Source: Thermothielavioides terrestris NRRL 8126 | Lineage: Eukaryota > Ascomycota > Sordariomycetes > Sordariales > Chaetomiaceae | NCBI RefSeq assembly: GCF_000226115.1 | Contig: NC_016461.1 | Coordinates: 310,001-374,000 of the forward strand | Direction: 5' to 3' | Length of the DNA stretch: 64,000 bases | Shown here: positions 35,601 through 45,938 of the stretch, one piece after another | How the letters are laid out: each line of letters starts with the position of its first letter | Numbering within the stretch: the first letter of the stretch is position 1 | Made by a program: the position numbers and the translations under genes | Notes under the pieces: model-generated | What the model was told of the DNA's origin: nothing | Databases searched by the model: none | The model's input: only the letters and a program-made list of their open reading frames with translations

Positions 35601-38002
35601 TATAGGTTCTAAGGAAGTCTAGCGCCTATAAACATTGCGATGCTCTTAGTAATAAGTTCCTTACCTATATATTCTAAACTGCTATTAGGCTCCTTAGTAT
35701 CTAAAGGTATAACCTCTAAATCGATGCCCTACTCCTATACCTAGAGCTTGTACATAGTATATCTTTTAATGCCGATAACACTAGTATCGCCATCCTGCCT
35801 AATCTTGCAAATAGGCAACCTAAATTAACGTTTCACCTAGCGTTCAAAGAGAATAAGCTTATTATATACATTGTTGTATATCTTATATATAAGAGGAGTC
35901 GTAAAAAGCTTTCTACTATACTTGTCTTTAATGACTAGTAGCTAGTTCGAGCCGTCAAGTGCTTTTAGAAAATCGAATAGGTCCTAAGAGACCCTCTAAA
36001 ATAGGCGTAGTAACGGCCTCGATAGTGGGCAGCGCGAAATAACCTATTCTATATATATTTATATATATGCCTTGTATTCTAGCCTACGAGGCCCGCAAAT
36101 CTATATACCTTTGGCGTTTAAGACAAGATGTTCTAACGCCTCTAAACTTAGATAACTAGCTCTAACGTACTAGAGAGTAGCTAGGTCTTCTCTTTCTAGG
36201 AGTAGGTCCTTCGAGGGCCTGCCCCTCCTAAAGTTCTTTATAACTATAGCGTTTATAGTTATAAGTTCGGCAAAGCTTCTAGAGAGTGCTCTAAAAGCAT
36301 TAGAATAGAAGGAAAGAGCGTTGTATTGTAAGAAGGTCAAGTTAAACTTCTTAACTAGTTGTCTAAATACAATACTCTTTTCTAATATCCCCTAACATAG
36401 TATATAATCTAGACTATAGTACTAAGCGCTCTATACTTAGAGGCGTCTCTTAGAGACAATATTGACGTAAAAGCCTTCTATAATAGTAACGTTGTCTATA
36501 ACAAGGTCCTTAGTATTCGGGCTATATACGCTGTTTAAAATGTTTTTAATAATCTATTTGCTATAGCTAGAGATAGAGAAGGATATAGTGCTAGCCTTAA
36601 CAGTTTTACCACTTGTCTTAACGAACGTACTAGGGACAAGGAGAGCCCTATTATTAATAAGATTAACTACTCTATAGTTGTTAAATAGAATGTACTTACT
36701 AAGTAGATATAGGCTAAACTCAAGAGATACAAATACGCTATATACTTCTTTAAGCTTATTTACAATTGCTAGATCGATAATAGTATATACCTAGAGCACT
36801 CTTAGAAATAAGGGACCTATACTACTATTAGAACTAGTAGCCTTAGCGTTTAACGATACGTTTTAGATCTTCTAGCTAAGCTTTTAAAGCTCTATCTAAA
36901 GGTCGTTCTAGCGCTCTTTAGCAAATCGTTAGTATACTCCGTTTACTATATCGCTTAGGAGCGTTATACCGTTTAGGGATTCTCTTGTTAGAGTATACTA
37001 AAGTTGCTAACACTCTAAAGGAAGCTACTAATAGCAATGAGTCTTCAGTATATATAGGTAGTCGCAGTTTTTCTTACGTTTCTAACTGCTCTTCTAACTG
37101 TTCTATACTCTTAGAAGTATAGAGTAGGTTCTAGGCTTTAGATAGACTACTACTTTAGCCTAGAGGATCGCTTTAAGCGAGAGAGCTAAATTGAGGAGAG
37201 TTAGTCCTTTTCTACTAAGCTTCTTAGCTACACTAATGTCCTTCAATGTACAAGTCGCCTACTTAGGATCCAGGCACTTCTATATAGTCTTAAGGAACGT
37301 AGTGACTACTATTATATCGATGACTATAGCGATATTAGCTACCTTTATACAGTAGAAGACTAAAATATACTTAAGAATCTAAATCCTAGGCTCAATACTA
37401 CTCTAGCTACCTCTAGCGAATATAGCTATATACTCCTTAGTAAACGTAGTAAAGGTAGCGCTATTAGAGGGTACAATGATCTTATATAGTGTTTAGATAA
37501 ACCTATAGGTGCTAGTAATGTTCTTAGCCTCTATAATATTATATATAGTATAGGTATAGTAGTCGCTAATAGATATATTAATTATCTTATAGAGCTTATT
37601 AACTATATAGAACGCTATAGTATTAATAGTAGATTTCAAAAACGTCTTATATAGCTTGAGGAACTTATAGTAGATCTCCTCCTTAGTAGGCTCAGTTAAC
37701 TAAGGCTCCTAGCTACGGGTATTGGGATTAGCTACCTTCTAGGTTTATAGCGTAGTATACTACGCCTAAAGATGGCGATCTTAGACTGCTTAATAGGCAG
37801 TACCCTAGGTAGGCTATATAGGAAGGCTAAGTATCTTAGCTTCTATAGCGAGCGCGGTATCTAGGTCGATAATATACTAAACCTATAAGTTGTTAATCTT
37901 TTAGTAAATAGCAAAGATCTATCTTAGCTAGTCTTTAGGGCTATCAAGGGCTAGAAGCGCTATAATAGCAATAGTAATAGTTTTCTTAGTTTCAAAAGGC
38001 AT
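32672..38002 (-). pseudogene. Copia 2 gag-pol polyprotein, one frame with RIP stops
   Basis: Minus strand, ATG at 38002 (MPFETKKTIT) to TAG at 32672: 5,331 bp, exactly 1,777 codons, consistent with a single uninterrupted ancestral frame in the Copia size range. Integrase core near 35880-35930 (LLVIKDKYSRK), RT catalytic motif near 33650-33670 (FYIDNYLVFYY, from YVDD), connection region FLGIRVIYNYIQ and LYLDQYIKKI, and RNase H tail MPIDRLTKIL at about 32745-32775. TAG is the usual interruption. Gag is N-terminal; protease was not pinpointed. Confidence 0.88.
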
Positions 38003-38162
38003 TTTAAAGTAAACTAAAAAGTACTATATTATTTAGACTAAACGATAGGGGTAATATAAACTTATAGATATTGTTGACGATTAAGAAGACTCAAAGTAGT
38101 TGTAGAAGAAAAGAAGAAGGATAGCCTCGACTAGGCTACACTGCTATTATAAGTGTTGTACA

Positions 38163-38179
38163 CGAACCAGGCTTATAAC
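38163..38179 (-). other. Primer-binding site of Copia 2
   Basis: Minus-strand GTTATAAGCCTGG directly follows the 5' LTR. With one RIP change reversed it would complement the anticodon-loop region of initiator tRNA-Met, as in copia-type half-tRNA priming. Shared with Copia 1. Confidence 0.5.
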
Positions 38180-38361
38180 TGAGGAGAGTAGCGAAGTAGG
38201 GCTATATAGGATGTAGAGACATATATATTGAGGGAGGTGCTCCTCTTATATAGGATAGGAGGAGCACCGAGGTCTATATACATATATGAGCAGAGCTGAT
38301 ATATGCCCCCTAAGCGTAGGGAGCCTAGCAAGTGGAGTCACGTGTGCACTAGCACGCGACA
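38180..38361 (-). repeat. Copia 2 LTR (5' in element sense)
   Basis: 182 bp, TGAGGAGAGT to GCACGCGACA; TSD CATTG at 38362-38366. Confidence 0.94.
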
Positions 38362-38366
38362 CATTG

Positions 38367-40979
38367 TAAATAAGTATTAACCTCATTAAGCTAGTTACTT
38401 ATAGAGAGTTGAACTGTCGACTAGTTAGTCCCTTTATAAATATACTTATATATATACTTAATAGACTTTATAAATATATAAATCTCTATATTGATATAGG
38501 CAATGTACTTACGAGAGAGGTAAATTTATAAAGTATAACCTAATAGTTATTAAGTTGTACCTTATAGCCATTGACTTTATAAGTAACTGTTTACCTAATA
38601 TCTTAATGGCGATAGATAGGATACCTATTTTCTAAGATAATAGTCTCCTCTATAAACGCCTTTAGAAAGCGCTTAGAATAGTTCGCAACCCCTATATATA
38701 GATTACGAACTATATAAAGAGAGGTAGGGTTATTAGAACTATATAGCCTATAAATTATATTGCTTGTAATAACAGCTTACAACTGGCTATTAGGATTCTC
38801 TACCTCCGTTGGAAGCTTAGCCTAGATAACGTAATTAACGTTAGCAAGTATAAGAAATAGATATATAGACTTTCGTAAAAGGAAAAGTAAGATATAGCAA
38901 TATAGAAGCCTATATTTCTAGTATTTAATAGTCTAAACATTGCCTATAAACTTGCTAAATAAGTTGCTATACTAAAGCTTATAAAGGATAGCTCGGTACT
39001 TAAGCTCAAAGATATAGTTAACAATGTTAGAGTAGTCTACTATAGTCTAGCCTAGAAGAAGCTCTTGCTAAATCTCTACTTAGTTTAGGTTAGCTATAAC
39101 TATAATAAACAATGTAGGATAACCTAGCTTATAAACAATAGCCATTGAATTCTAATAGTATTAAGCAATAAAGTATAGGCCCCTAATGTAGCTTATAAGT
39201 AGGATAATTCGCTACCTAGGCTTATAAGTATCGCGATTACCTAGTTATAGCTAGTTCTATACTTCTTAGTATAGTTTTATATATAGTTCCTTCTAGTTAT
39301 TATGAATCTAATATAGCTTTTACTAATCGCTAGTAGCCTAGAGATCTACTAAGAACTACTAGAACAACTACGAAAAAAGAAAGGCATTTAGCTATAATCT
39401 ATATAAGGATATGATAGGTATTGACACTACTACCTAAACTCAACACTTAGTTGAATATAGCTTTACCCTTAGCTATTATAGAGCTATAAGCCCTAGTAGA
39501 AGCTAGGATCTTTAAATGAAAATATCAAAGGGTAGGCTAATAGGAGATAGGTAGGGTAATATAAGTAAATATAGTGCTAGGCCTATATAGAGCCGTCGTC
39601 TAAACGATATACAAGGATAATATTACGAAAATCAGGCCTCGAATTCTCCTTTAGAATAAGAATAGCTACCTCATTTCTCATTAGCAGGTTTTTATAACGA
39701 TAGTTATAACTATAGCTATAATCTATAACTAAATGCAACTAAGGTATAATCGCAATTTGCAATATAGCTAGGCTCTAAAGAAAGCGCTCCTATATAATTA
39801 AGTAGATATAAATAAAGGAGTTATATTAATAGAGAAAATCCGTAAAGTGTAATATAAAATTATAATTAGAGTTTGTAAAGAAGAAAGTTCGATATATAAC
39901 AATAGCCTATAGATTATAAAAAAAAGCTAAGTATACTAAGGAGGCTCTTTAGGCACCTTTATAAAAGGGCTAGCAATATAATATAGGGCGCTATAGATTT
40001 AAAAATCTATAGTCTTACTACTATAAACGTTATAAGTAGTTTAATTTATAGAAATAGAAGTAAATATGAAAGCTAAGTTATAACGATAAAGATTATTATA
40101 AAAATAGAACCTTTAAAGATCTTATATATACAATAGGTAGTCGAGGAAGTCTAGAAAGTGGTAGCTTAGTAGGAAAGACACGTCGCCCTATAAGCAATAG
40201 AAGCTAAATATAGAATTTATAGCTATAGAATTCTATACTATAGAGGAGTATTAGCTAAGGAAGGAGATATAATAGATATATAAATATATACTGAGATCCT
40301 TATCTATCTAATGTAATATACTATATTTAGTATATTCGATGTTTATTAAGCTATGATTATATAATACAACGGTTATATAGCCTAAATATAGGTTAATAAT
40401 AGCTAATAAAGCATTGATAAAGATAAGAATATAACCTATAGGAGGTAACTAGCTAGTTAGAGTAGAAGGTTTAGTAGTATCCTAAGCTATATTATAGACT
40501 AGGGAACGACGACGCTAATACTATATAGTAGTATAGGAAATATAAGAAGTATAAAGAGCTCTATTAGAATAGGTATAAAACTAAGTAAATAGCTTATACT
40601 AATAGCAACGACTATAGAATATAGTCTATGAACTAGGTAGGCGTCAAATAGGAGGTATTTTAACGATAGGAAGCTCGAGTATAACTGAGTGGAAAGGAGA
40701 AAAGGAAGAGAGAGAGGAAGAGCAAAAGGAGTAGAAAAAAGAAAAAGGGTAGTAATAGGGGTGTAACAGGGGTATAAGCGAGGTAGGGAAAGGAGGCAAA
40801 GGGGTAGAACAAGGGAGTAAGTATATAAGCCAATAGGAGAGGAGCGTAAAAATCACTAATAGGTCTGTACCCTACAACAGTTATTTGTTAAGCTTAAAGA
40901 GGAGGAGTGTAAAGGCAAATAGATAAGGAGCAGTAACAATTAGTTAAGGAAGGCCCCTGCTTTATAGCTAAATGGAGGA
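38367..40979 (-). pseudogene. Helitron Rep (HUH) part of RepHel and 5' end
   Basis: Reading leftward, a segment near 39490-39640 (RPDFRNIILVYRL, then YPTYLPPAYPLIFPF with TAG as Gln) matches the conserved region ahead of the Rep domain. Near 39070-39110, GYPTLFIIVIANLNQVEI matches the Helitron G-x-PxLFxTxTxNPxWxEI motif. Near 38880-38900 the catalytic HUH segment (family PHxHxLLFL) reads LYCYILLFL: both His codons have become Tyr, the expected CAC/CAT to TAC/TAT change. HUH Rep cuts and joins DNA in rolling-circle transposition; this copy cannot. The N-terminus is not resolved. The right edge (40979) is the candidate TC terminus. Confidence 0.82.
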
Positions 40980-41047
40980 TCGTACTATCTGCCTAGTTGT
41001 GTAGTATATATATTAGAAGCCGGGTGTTGTACGGGTCCGACCGGGAT

Positions 41048-41670
41048 TCAGTTCGGGTTCAAGCGGCTTGTCTCCATCTCGGACACAACCCCGGGATAAT
41101 CCCGGAGCAGGTTAACGATCGGCAGGAAAACTTTGCTTTCCCCATCTCGGCCAGCGATCACGGCCTTGATGTCGGACCAGCTCTGCCACGTCCAGCACTC
41201 GCACTTCTCGGGTTCCAGAACCTATCGGCTGCCGTTAACCCCAACCCCGGACTCGCAAGAGAGCTTCACACGACAGACCTGCGGTTCTTGCGTCTCGTCA
41301 ACCCTCTGGCAAAGCACGAAAATGGTGATGTAGTGCTTTGACCGCGGGTCGAAGACATCGTTGGTGACGGCGAGCAGCCTCTGCGCCCGGACCACCAGTC
41401 CCGTCTCTTCCAGCGTCTCCCGCTCCGCGCACGCGAAGAAGCTCTCGCCCATCTCGAGATGGCCGCCGGGGAACTGCCACTGGCCTGTGTCTGTCTGTGT
41501 CAGGATGTGCGCACTCTCAACGAAGATATATGTATGTACAGGGCTGCCCGCTCACCGTCGCCGTGCGAACCCTTGCGCCGGCCCATGACCATTTTGCCCT
41601 GCGCGTCCTGCACGACGGCGGCAACGCCGACCCGGACGACCGGCGGTGGCGGCGGCACCGGCGTTGTCAT
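41048..41670 (-). CDS. Nudix hydrolase, NUDT15/MTH2-like
   Basis: Three exons, complement(41048..41221, 41279..41484, 41556..41670), introns 57 and 71 nt, all GT-AG and in phase; 164 residues. The Nudix box is complete: G46-x5-E52-x7-R60-E61-x-x-E64-E65-x-G67, reading GGHLEMGES then ERETLEETGL. This helix-loop binds the divalent metal and the diphosphate. FPGGHLE, the later HYITIFV and the C-terminal LEPEKCECWTW resemble NUDT15/MTH2-type nucleotide-triphosphate diphosphatases, so sanitation of damaged or modified NTPs is a reasonable guess. The start was chosen at 41670 (MTTPVPPPPP); an in-frame codon upstream would add only ~13 weak residues. Its stop is only ~70 bp from the Helitron edge, yet the reading frame shows no RIP damage. 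Confidence 0.87.
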
Positions 41671-42616
41671 GACCGCGTCACTAGTACATTCAACAATTGC
41701 GAGTCGCACTCGGCTCTGAATATGCGGTAGTCCGGAGGAGAATTAGAAGACTGCACCTTGTTCCTAGTAATATTCGCGCACCCCTTAGTTAGATGGCGCA
41801 GACTCACTCCTGCTTTGTTCCTACCCCGCCCAACAGCTGCGGCCAATTGACGTGGTGTAGATGGATTTTATCGCAGTAAATACTTCCAGCTAACTAGGTA
41901 CCTCCCTTTCCTCTCCTACCCTGCTGTCTGCTTCAACTCACCTCTTTTCCCAGCGAGTAAATGCTACTTTTATCTTTGATATCTCCTTGCTTGCCTCGAT
42001 ATAGGCGGGGCATCAGGCCCCTGTACGGTAAGATTAATAATAATTATCTCCTTGCTTCGTTGATTCCACGCTTCTTTCGATTTCATGGACCCCCAACCCA
42101 GCGAATAAACTGCACGCTGGGGATGAAACAGTGGCGGGCCGGGACGGCGCTGAAGAAATGACGAGCATGGCGGCTGAGCTGTCGCCTGCTCACTGGCTGC
42201 ATGAGCGCCAAAAGTGGACATCCACGCATGCAGGCAAGTGCTTGAGACAGAACGGGCAGCCAGCTGGTGCTGCGCGATTGGCCGTTCAGCGGCGCCAGCC
42301 CAACACTCGGACTACCTTAGGCTGGTGATGCGGTTCCAGCCCAAGGGATGCGGGCCGCGGTGACTCGAACGTGCGCGACACTTGGAGTATGTCGCTGAAG
42401 ACATACTAATATCAAACCGCTGGCTGGGAAGGAAACGCCACCGTTAGAGCTTAGGAAGCCCAGGAGAAAAAAAAAAGTCTTAACTCACCTTCCTAAACAG
42501 GAGCACAGTCGTTGGTCTGTTTACTTCCGCAACGGGCCAAGCCAGTGCTCACCGCCACATCCAACACCACATCCGCGGCCTGGCCGCCACCACGTTCAGC
42601 AAGAATCCGCACCACC
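41671..42616. other. Divergent intergenic region, Nudix / hypothetical
   Basis: Promoter space for two divergent genes. A pyrimidine-rich stretch occurs near 41890-41990. Small frames here (41961-42328) overlap one another and lack family features, so I do not call a gene. Confidence 0.5.
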
Positions 42617-43599
42617 ATGCCGAACCTAGTCGCCATCGACGTCTCAGTCACCGACAACCGCATCCGGCTGAGATTCTCGGACCGCGCCGTGGCGGCCGCC
42701 TATGCGGCCTACCTCCGCGCGCAGGACCGGCGGCCGCCACAGCAGCAGGCCATCCCGGGGTACCAGCGCCTGCCGCACTTTCACGCCGCCACCAAGGAGG
42801 TCAGCTTCACGCTGCCAGACTTCATTACCTGGTACGTCTTACCGTCCGTCTGACCCGAACCACCCGCCCACCGCCAGGGCCTGGCCTCCCCTTCTCTTAC
42901 CCGCACACATACATAACACATACACACACACACACTCGTCATTGTTTCAATATACCTCAGGGGATTCCTCATTTCCACACTGATTATCCAGCTAACTAAA
43001 ACCGGTGTAAACTGACCAACACAACAATCCAAAAAAGGTTCATCACCTGCCGCCTCCCCGACGACGAGGACAGCGTGACGTTCACAGCCGCCGACGCCGA
43101 CGCCGCCCGCGCCGCCCGCTGGGCCGCGTCCGCCGTGCTGTTCGAGCCCATGCCCGATCCGACGCTGCCTCGCCTGCCCTTCGCTGCGCGGGCCTTCCAC
43201 GACGACAACTACGACGGCGGCGGCGGCGGTCACCCTGTCGCTTTCTCCCGGCAGCTATGCGTGCGCCGGCTGTGGAACCGGACCGTGCTGCTGCGCCGGC
43301 TGGAGGAGGGCAGCAGCTGCTCGGGCTCGGCTCAGGGGTCCCGGCCGTCGCCGCCGGCAGCAGCGGCAGCAGCAGCAGCAGCAGCGAGGCAGAGGGGCGG
43401 GGGCGATGGTAGCCCCGTCCGTCACGGTGGGCGGGGCGATAACGTGAAGGGGAGCGGGTTGGGGGGGCGCCCGCGGAGTGGAGCAAATGGAGGGGGTGTT
43501 GCTGGTGCGGGTGCTGCCGCCGGTGGGCGCGTGCCGGTGCAGCTGCCGCTTACGGCGCCTGGCGCGGGGAGGCTGCAGATAGGGGATCTCTGGTGGTGA
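42617..43599 (+). CDS. Hypothetical protein with Ala/Gly-rich C-terminus
   Basis: Two exons, 42617..42831 and 43038..43599; the 206-nt intron starts GTACGT and ends AAAAAAG, and the phase-2 junction yields W followed by FITCRLPDDEDS. 258 residues. The start ATG 42617 has a good context (CCACCATGC); the frame is open upstream but that part is low-complexity. The N-terminal ~140 residues look globular (LVAIDVSVTDNRIRLRFSD, then a helix AVAAAYAAYLRAQ). The rest is disordered, with a run of Ala encoded by a GCA repeat near 43365-43385 and Gly-rich stretches. I do not recognise the family. The 206-nt intron is long for this window, so a different acceptor is possible. Confidence 0.6.
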
Positions 43600-44733
43600 G
43601 GGTTTGGGCTTGAGATGCACTCTGCTGGACTGCTTACCTGTGTGATGTTCGCTGGCGTTGCGGGCGCTCGGTTTCGGGTTCGGGATACATTGGCACCACA
43701 GATAGATATTTGTAAGCAGATGTGTGCTCTGTTTATTTGATTTGATTTACCGTCATATCGGATTCACAAACTGCCCAGAGCAGGGCAGGTAGCTGGGCTG
43801 CCAATCCCTTGACGAGGAGCTTGACGGAAGTTGTTCGTTGACTTGGCTCGTGGAAGTCAGGGAGCTTGACCGGCCACGCGTCGTCATGGCTTGGTGAACA
43901 CCCCAGATCTGGAGACGGGAAGGAAAATGTGATCAGCATTGCGGCTTTCTGTTAACGTCAGGTGAGGTTGCTTAGTGTTGAAATCTCGCGGCTACAAATA
44001 GCATCGCGTCCACGGGCCCTGGATGTAAGCATCCCCACTCGCTTCACCCTCGATGGACTCCACGACACTCGGCGATACCGGCCACGTTGTCGCAAGATGA
44101 GCCCTTTCTAAGGCATCTCTAGCAATTACCGCGCTTTATTATGGCTGTTTCCATCGACTTTTTCACATCTTCTTTTCCATCGCCGAACCATCCGCCGAAC
44201 TATCTTTCTATCTTTCTATCTTTCTGTGTCGACTGCAACAGGGTTAGGGTTAGTGGTGACCCCGAAGGCGTGGTTCGCGGTCAGCGTGGCTTGTTGTTCG
44301 GCACCATTCAATCCCGACTCTATTCTTATCAGTCTTCCCTGGCACCAAAACTACACTACGCTAGTGTAACTAAAGCGCACCAGCCGGGGTGCCAATGTCG
44401 GAGGTCCCTGTTGCCGGACTCCGTTGGTAGTGATGCGCCGAAAACCTTGACCATTATCAATTCCCTACACAAGGAACAGCCCTCGCGCCGCGCGAAGCGG
44501 ACATGGCCCGCGTAAGCCAAGGTCCAAGCCTATCCGACATGGTTGTAGAAGTAGAAGAAGGCGAGGTTTGGTGCGGAGCGCGGACCGCAGGCGGTGGTCT
44601 GCTTACTTTCATGTCAACATAAGCCCCTGGAGTTCTCCTCCATAAATCAGTCTGCGATCTCCCGCCGTCTGCCTCCAGTGTCCCATCTGCTGTCGAAATT
44701 AGAACTGCCTTCGCACTTCCCCGTCATGGCACC
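43600..44733. other. Intergenic region with a telomere-like box
   Basis: 1.1 kb upstream of the 44734 gene. Contains a CTATCTTT-type microsatellite (44201-44222) followed by GGGTTAGGGTTAG at 44241-44253. No gene is supported; the frame at 44141-44515 has no family features. Confidence 0.5.
44241..44253 (+). promoter_or_regulatory. Two TTAGGG telomere-type units upstream of a gene
   Basis: GGGTTAGGGTTAG lies ~480 bp upstream of the start at 44734. Short TTAGGG/CCCTAA pairs can serve as binding sites for Myb-type telobox factors in promoters (general knowledge). A matching CCCTAA pair is at 60604-60615. Function here is a guess. Confidence 0.35.
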
Positions 44734-45825
44734 ATGCGCACAATTCCACCCTCCTCGGGGACAAATACTTCGACTTTCCGCCCCTCGATCCCTCTCCGCC
44801 CCCAAGCTCGTGTCCGCCCCCCCAACCCGCCATTCAGGATGCGGCCATCCCTTTTGCCGCCCCTTGTGATTCCGCAGCGCTTCTCTGCTGCGCCTATCCT
44901 GCTAGCCAGCCACGACCAGCAGCAAGTCGTTGACCAACGCATCTCGCAGTACCGATCTTCCTTCCCGCGATCCCAGGCGGAAGCCAAGCCAGAACCGCCG
45001 CTGCCGCCGCCCCCGCCGCCGCCAGTAGCAGCACTCCCGCTCGACGACCTCGACAACGTCGACCTCTTCAATTTCTACCACCCCTGCCTGCTGCCCCCGA
45101 CGCCCATCCAGCCCAGGCAGGCAAGCCATGCCTTCGTGAATCGCGACCCGGCCGAACTGCCCGCCGACGCCGTGGTTCCCGCCTCGCGTCTGCCCCGCGG
45201 CCTGAGCAGGTACAAGTACACTGCGAGCAGGAGGGGCCGAGGCAGCTTCCGTCGTCGCAACCTCGACGGCCTCACGCGACCACAGCGTCCGCCGCTCTCA
45301 CCCCTAGCGTCGTCACCGTCACCGCAACCGCGGCGGGTGAGTCTTCCAAAGTGGGAAGGATGCGAGAGCGGCGACGCCATGCCCACGCCGGGGGCAGGGG
45401 AAGACGATGCCGCGGGGGAAGACAACGTCTTAGTCGGATCCGTTAATAGGGCATGTGATGCGCCAAGCCTCGACTACTGTGATGACTCCGGCTCCGAGTA
45501 CGGCGACTATTCGGTGGGAGAGTGTGGATCCCCGAACTGGGAGAGCGAGGAAGAGCGGGTGGCCCTGCGGGAGCTGTGGGACGTCATCGACGACCTCCTC
45601 CCCGGTGGCAATGTGTTGGATCATGCCGACATCCAGGAGCTGGTCAACGCCGGGGAGACAGGAAGCGATGCAGGCGGATGGAACGACGTGGCGAGACGGA
45701 GTGACGACGGGAGCGTTGACAGCGGGTATGGAGCAGCACCACAGGATACCGCGTGGTGGCGGGACTTCAGGCAGAGGTTGCTGCTGTCGCAGGGTGACAC
45801 GCTTCTGTCTACACTTGAGGCCTGA
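44734..45825 (+). CDS. Hypothetical protein, disordered, Pro/Ser-rich
   Basis: Single-exon frame of 363 residues from ATG 44734 to TGA 45823-45825. It has a basic Pro-rich N-terminus, a run of nine Pro near residue 95, an Arg-rich middle (SRRGRGSFRRR) that could be a nuclear localisation signal, and an acidic C-terminal half with a more ordered helix (EERVALRELWDVIDDLLPGG). No signal peptide, membrane segment or known domain. Codon use is GC-rich, like its neighbours. It converges with the GST gene; their stops are 113 bp apart and share a poly-C tract. An ATG at 44726 is in another frame. Confidence 0.62.
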   Translation: MRTIPPSSGTNTSTFRPSIPLRPQARVRPPNPPFRMRPSLLPPLVIPQRFSAAPILLASHDQQQVVDQRISQYRSSFPRSQAEAKPEPPLPPPPPPPVAALPLDDLDNVDLFNFYHPCLLPPTPIQPRQASHAFVNRDPAELPADAVVPASRLPRGLSRYKYTASRRGRGSFRRRNLDGLTRPQRPPLSPLASSPSPQPRRVSLPKWEGCESGDAMPTPGAGEDDAAGEDNVLVGSVNRACDAPSLDYCDDSGSEYGDYSVGECGSPNWESEEERVALRELWDVIDDLLPGGNVLDHADIQELVNAGETGSDAGGWNDVARRSDDGSVDSGYGAAPQDTAWWRDFRQRLLLSQGDTLLSTLEA

Positions 45826-45886
45826 TAGCTACTTCGAAAACCAGAATGCAACAGCAAACTTCCATATCCCCCATGCTCATCCCATT

Positions 45887-45907
45887 CCCCCCCCCCCCCC
45901 CCCCCCC
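45887..45907 (+). repeat. Poly-C tract (21 nt)
   Basis: An uninterrupted run of 21 C between two convergent gene ends. It may form a G-quadruplex on the minus strand. Its exact length is prone to sequencing error. Confidence 0.8.
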
Positions 45908-45938
45908 TTCCCCTCCCCCCGCCAACCCTCTGGCTGGC

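Larger units (their letters stand above)
30778..38361 (-). mobile_element. Full-length Ty1/Copia retrotransposon 2
   Basis: 182-bp LTRs (30778-30959, 38180-38361) with TSD CATTG (30773-30777, 38362-38366). The LTR starts TGAGGAGAGC and ends GCACGCGACA. Minus-strand polyprotein at 32672-38002; plus-strand accessory ORF at 31794-32546. The PPT complement TACCCCCTAG (30960-30969) and the PBS GTTATAAGCCTGG are shared with Copia 1, so the two families are related although their LTRs differ. Inserted inside the Helitron between the Rep and helicase domains. Its polyprotein is less riddled with stops than the other elements. Confidence 0.94.
9780..40979 (-). mobile_element. Helitron with RepHel, split by three LTR elements
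   Basis: After subtracting the inserted elements (10410-19665, 22279-29846, 30778-38361) and their duplicated target bases, about 6.8 kb remain and read as one Helitron on the minus strand. Rep motifs lie at 38367-40500, the Rep/helicase linker at 29852-30777, and the helicase at 21000-22278. The 3' end (left) is textbook: a 9-bp stem with a TTC loop (9790-9810), 6 nt, then CTAG (9780-9783) next to a host T on the minus strand. The best 5' end is TCCTCC at 40979, preceded by A, consistent with insertion between A and T without target duplication; this end is less certain than the 3' end. RIP has damaged the whole body. Confidence 0.85.

Noticed and set aside
2866..40979. CRISPR-like or satellite array suggested by recurring CTATA words
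   Set aside because: The words are dispersed products of RIP (excess TA), without regular spacing or units.
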